DNA from: Geobacter sp.
GTDB taxonomy: Bacteria; Desulfobacterota; Desulfuromonadia; Geobacterales; DSM-12255
Direction of reading: 5' to 3'
Assembly (NCBI GenBank): GCA_012026855.1
Contig: VEOV01000339.1
Location: 1 to 6,518, forward strand
DNA length: 6,518 nt
Numbering within the stretch: the first letter of the stretch is position 1; the number at the start of each line of letters is the position of its first letter. A program made the position numbers and the translations under genes. Positions 5,645 through 6,518 of the stretch are shown here, in pieces. The notes beneath the pieces were generated by a model. That model was not told the DNA's origin. It saw only the letters and a list, made by a program, of their open reading frames with translations, and made no database searches.

Positions 5645-6518
5645 TTTCCCTCCGGCACTGCTGCAACAAGAATATCCCCGCCGATTCTGATAACCCGCTC
5701 AATCTCCAGCCTGGCAGCATTCTGCATCAACGCTGCGCCTGCTCCGGCAAACAGCCCCTTGCCAATGCCGCCAAGCAATTTCGGGGCAATAAAAAACAGG
5801 TAGCTGTCAATCAACCCCTGGCGCTGCAGCTCGCCGCAGAGCCGCTCGCCAGCCTCCAGCAGAATCGACTGGATGCCGCGTTTGCCCAGGATTTTCAGCA
5901 GCTCCGGCAGATCGACCCGGCCATCAGTTCCCGGACAGCAGATGATCTCTGCCCCGGCAGCGGTCAACGCCGCGCCCCTTGCCTCGTCACGGCTGGCTGT
6001 GGCTATGAGCACCGGCACCCTGTGAGCCTCGGCCATGAGGGCAGAAGCAACCGGAGTTTGCAGGTCACTGTCAATGACGATCCTGAGCGGACTCTTCCCC
6101 TTGGCCATCCTCACTGTCAGCTGGGGATCATCAGCCAGCAGCGTCCCGGAGCCGGTCATCACGGCATCCATACGGGAGCGGAGACGGTGCACATGGCGCC
6201 GCGAAGCCTCCGATGAAATCCACTTGGAGTCGCCGGCCGGCGTGGCCGTACAACCGTCCAGAGTCATGGCGCTCTTCATGGTCACATGGGGGAGACCGGT
6301 GGTGATCTGCTTGATAAAGGGGCGGTTGATGCTGCGGCACTCCTGCTCAAGAATTCCGGCCTGCACCTCGATGCCGGCAGACTGAAGCCGCTTGACGCCG
6401 CTGCCACTGACCCTTGGATTCGGGTCGATCATGCCGATGAACACCCTGCTTACCCCGGCGGCAATGACCGCGGCGGCACAGGGGGGGGTCTTGCCGAAAT
6501 GGGAGCATGGCTCCAGGG
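5629..6518 (-). CDS. ribD: Bifunctional riboflavin deaminase/reductase RibD (N-terminus outside window)
   Basis: About 296 codons of the 3' part are visible; the frame is open to the window edge, so the first part of the deaminase domain is missing. RibD performs the second and third steps of riboflavin synthesis: zinc-dependent deamination of the pyrimidine, then NADPH-dependent reduction of the ribosyl side chain. At the edge the zinc-binding motif EPCSHFGKTPPC is seen (visible residues 2-13, Cys4 and Cys13 as ligands), followed by the deaminase-domain end MIDPNPRVSGSGV. The reductase domain starts near KSAMTLDG (visible 81-88) and has GDSKWIS, DAVMTGSGTLLADDPQLTVR (two blocks in one segment), LLEAG and LIDSYLFFIAPKLLGG, all typical. 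One oddity is Cys89 in LDGCTA, where Lys or Arg is usual. An internal GTG (6444) is not the start. The stop (5629-5631) lies within ribE, a 16-base overlap. Confidence 0.96.
   Translation of the reverse strand, partial: LEPCSHFGKTPPCAAAVIAAGVSRVFIGMIDPNPRVSGSGVKRLQSAGIEVQAGILEQECRSINRPFIKQITTGLPHVTMKSAMTLDGCTATPAGDSKWISSEASRRHVHRLRSRMDAVMTGSGTLLADDPQLTVRMAKGKSPLRIVIDSDLQTPVASALMAEAHRVPVLIATASRDEARGAALTAAGAEIICCPGTDGRVDLPELLKILGKRGIQSILLEAGERLCGELQRQGLIDSYLFFIAPKLLGGIGKGLFAGAGAALMQNAARLEIERVIRIGGDILVAAVPEGKCSQD
5648..5653 (-). promoter_or_regulatory. Shine-Dalgarno site of ribE
   Basis: Read on the minus strand the bases are GGAGGG, followed by AAA and the ribE ATG (5644-5642). The match is strong though the spacing is short. 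It lies inside the last codons of ribD (Pro-Glu-Gly-Lys), so ribE translation is independent of, or coupled to, ribD. Confidence 0.75.
6481..6488. repeat. Run of eight G (eight C in the ribD coding strand)
   Basis: On the ribD coding strand this 8-base C run encodes the end of Thr and two Pro codons of the zinc-binding motif KTPPC. The reading frame is correct as given, with the motif intact on both sides. Such runs are prone to replication slippage and to sequencing error. Confidence 0.8.

Noticed and set aside
6481..6488. Possible frameshift in ribD at the G run
   Set aside because: Counting eight C on the coding strand gives ACC CCC CCC TGT, preserving KTPPC and the downstream frame, so no frameshift is present.

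Overview
The window reads as a GC-rich bacterial chromosome segment (GC judged by eye, not counted). Protein flavour and gene content recall the Geobacter/Desulfuromonadales group: a large outer-membrane beta-barrel, a MoxR/DUF58/TgpA-type transglutaminase cluster, and ribD-ribE. That placement rests on remembered resemblance, not a search. I see no mobile element, RNA gene or CRISPR array, and coding density is close to complete.

Layout. (1) Bases 2-1264, plus strand: the 3' end of a large gene whose product ends in an outer-membrane beta-barrel; its 5' end lies outside the window. (2) Bases 1306-4998, plus strand: a tight cluster of a MoxR-family AAA+ ATPase, a DUF58 membrane protein and a multi-pass membrane transglutaminase (DUF3488 N-terminus, intact Cys-His-Asp triad). 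(3) Bases 5000-6518, minus strand: ribE and the 3' part of ribD, overlapping by 16 bases. The transglutaminase gene and ribE converge with one base between their stop codons.

How the genes may work together. MoxR, DUF58 and transglutaminase genes recur side by side in many bacteria. The usual inference is that the ATPase acts as a chaperone for membrane-bound partners, and here the enzyme would present its catalytic domain outside the cytoplasmic membrane. The upstream barrel gene is a possible partner or simply a neighbour. RibD and RibE supply two steps of riboflavin synthesis, unrelated to the rest.

The most striking point is the start of the DUF58 gene. The conserved first membrane helix is encoded from about base 2244, but no ATG, GTG or TTG lies in that frame between the upstream in-frame stop (2181-2183) and base 2349. 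Where an ATGA stop/start overlap would be expected, the sequence reads ATAA. Either the gene uses a rare start (AUA at 2244, or AUU at 2205 behind a good Shine-Dalgarno match), or there is a one-base change or error. A routine ATG-based annotation would cut off the first membrane helix.
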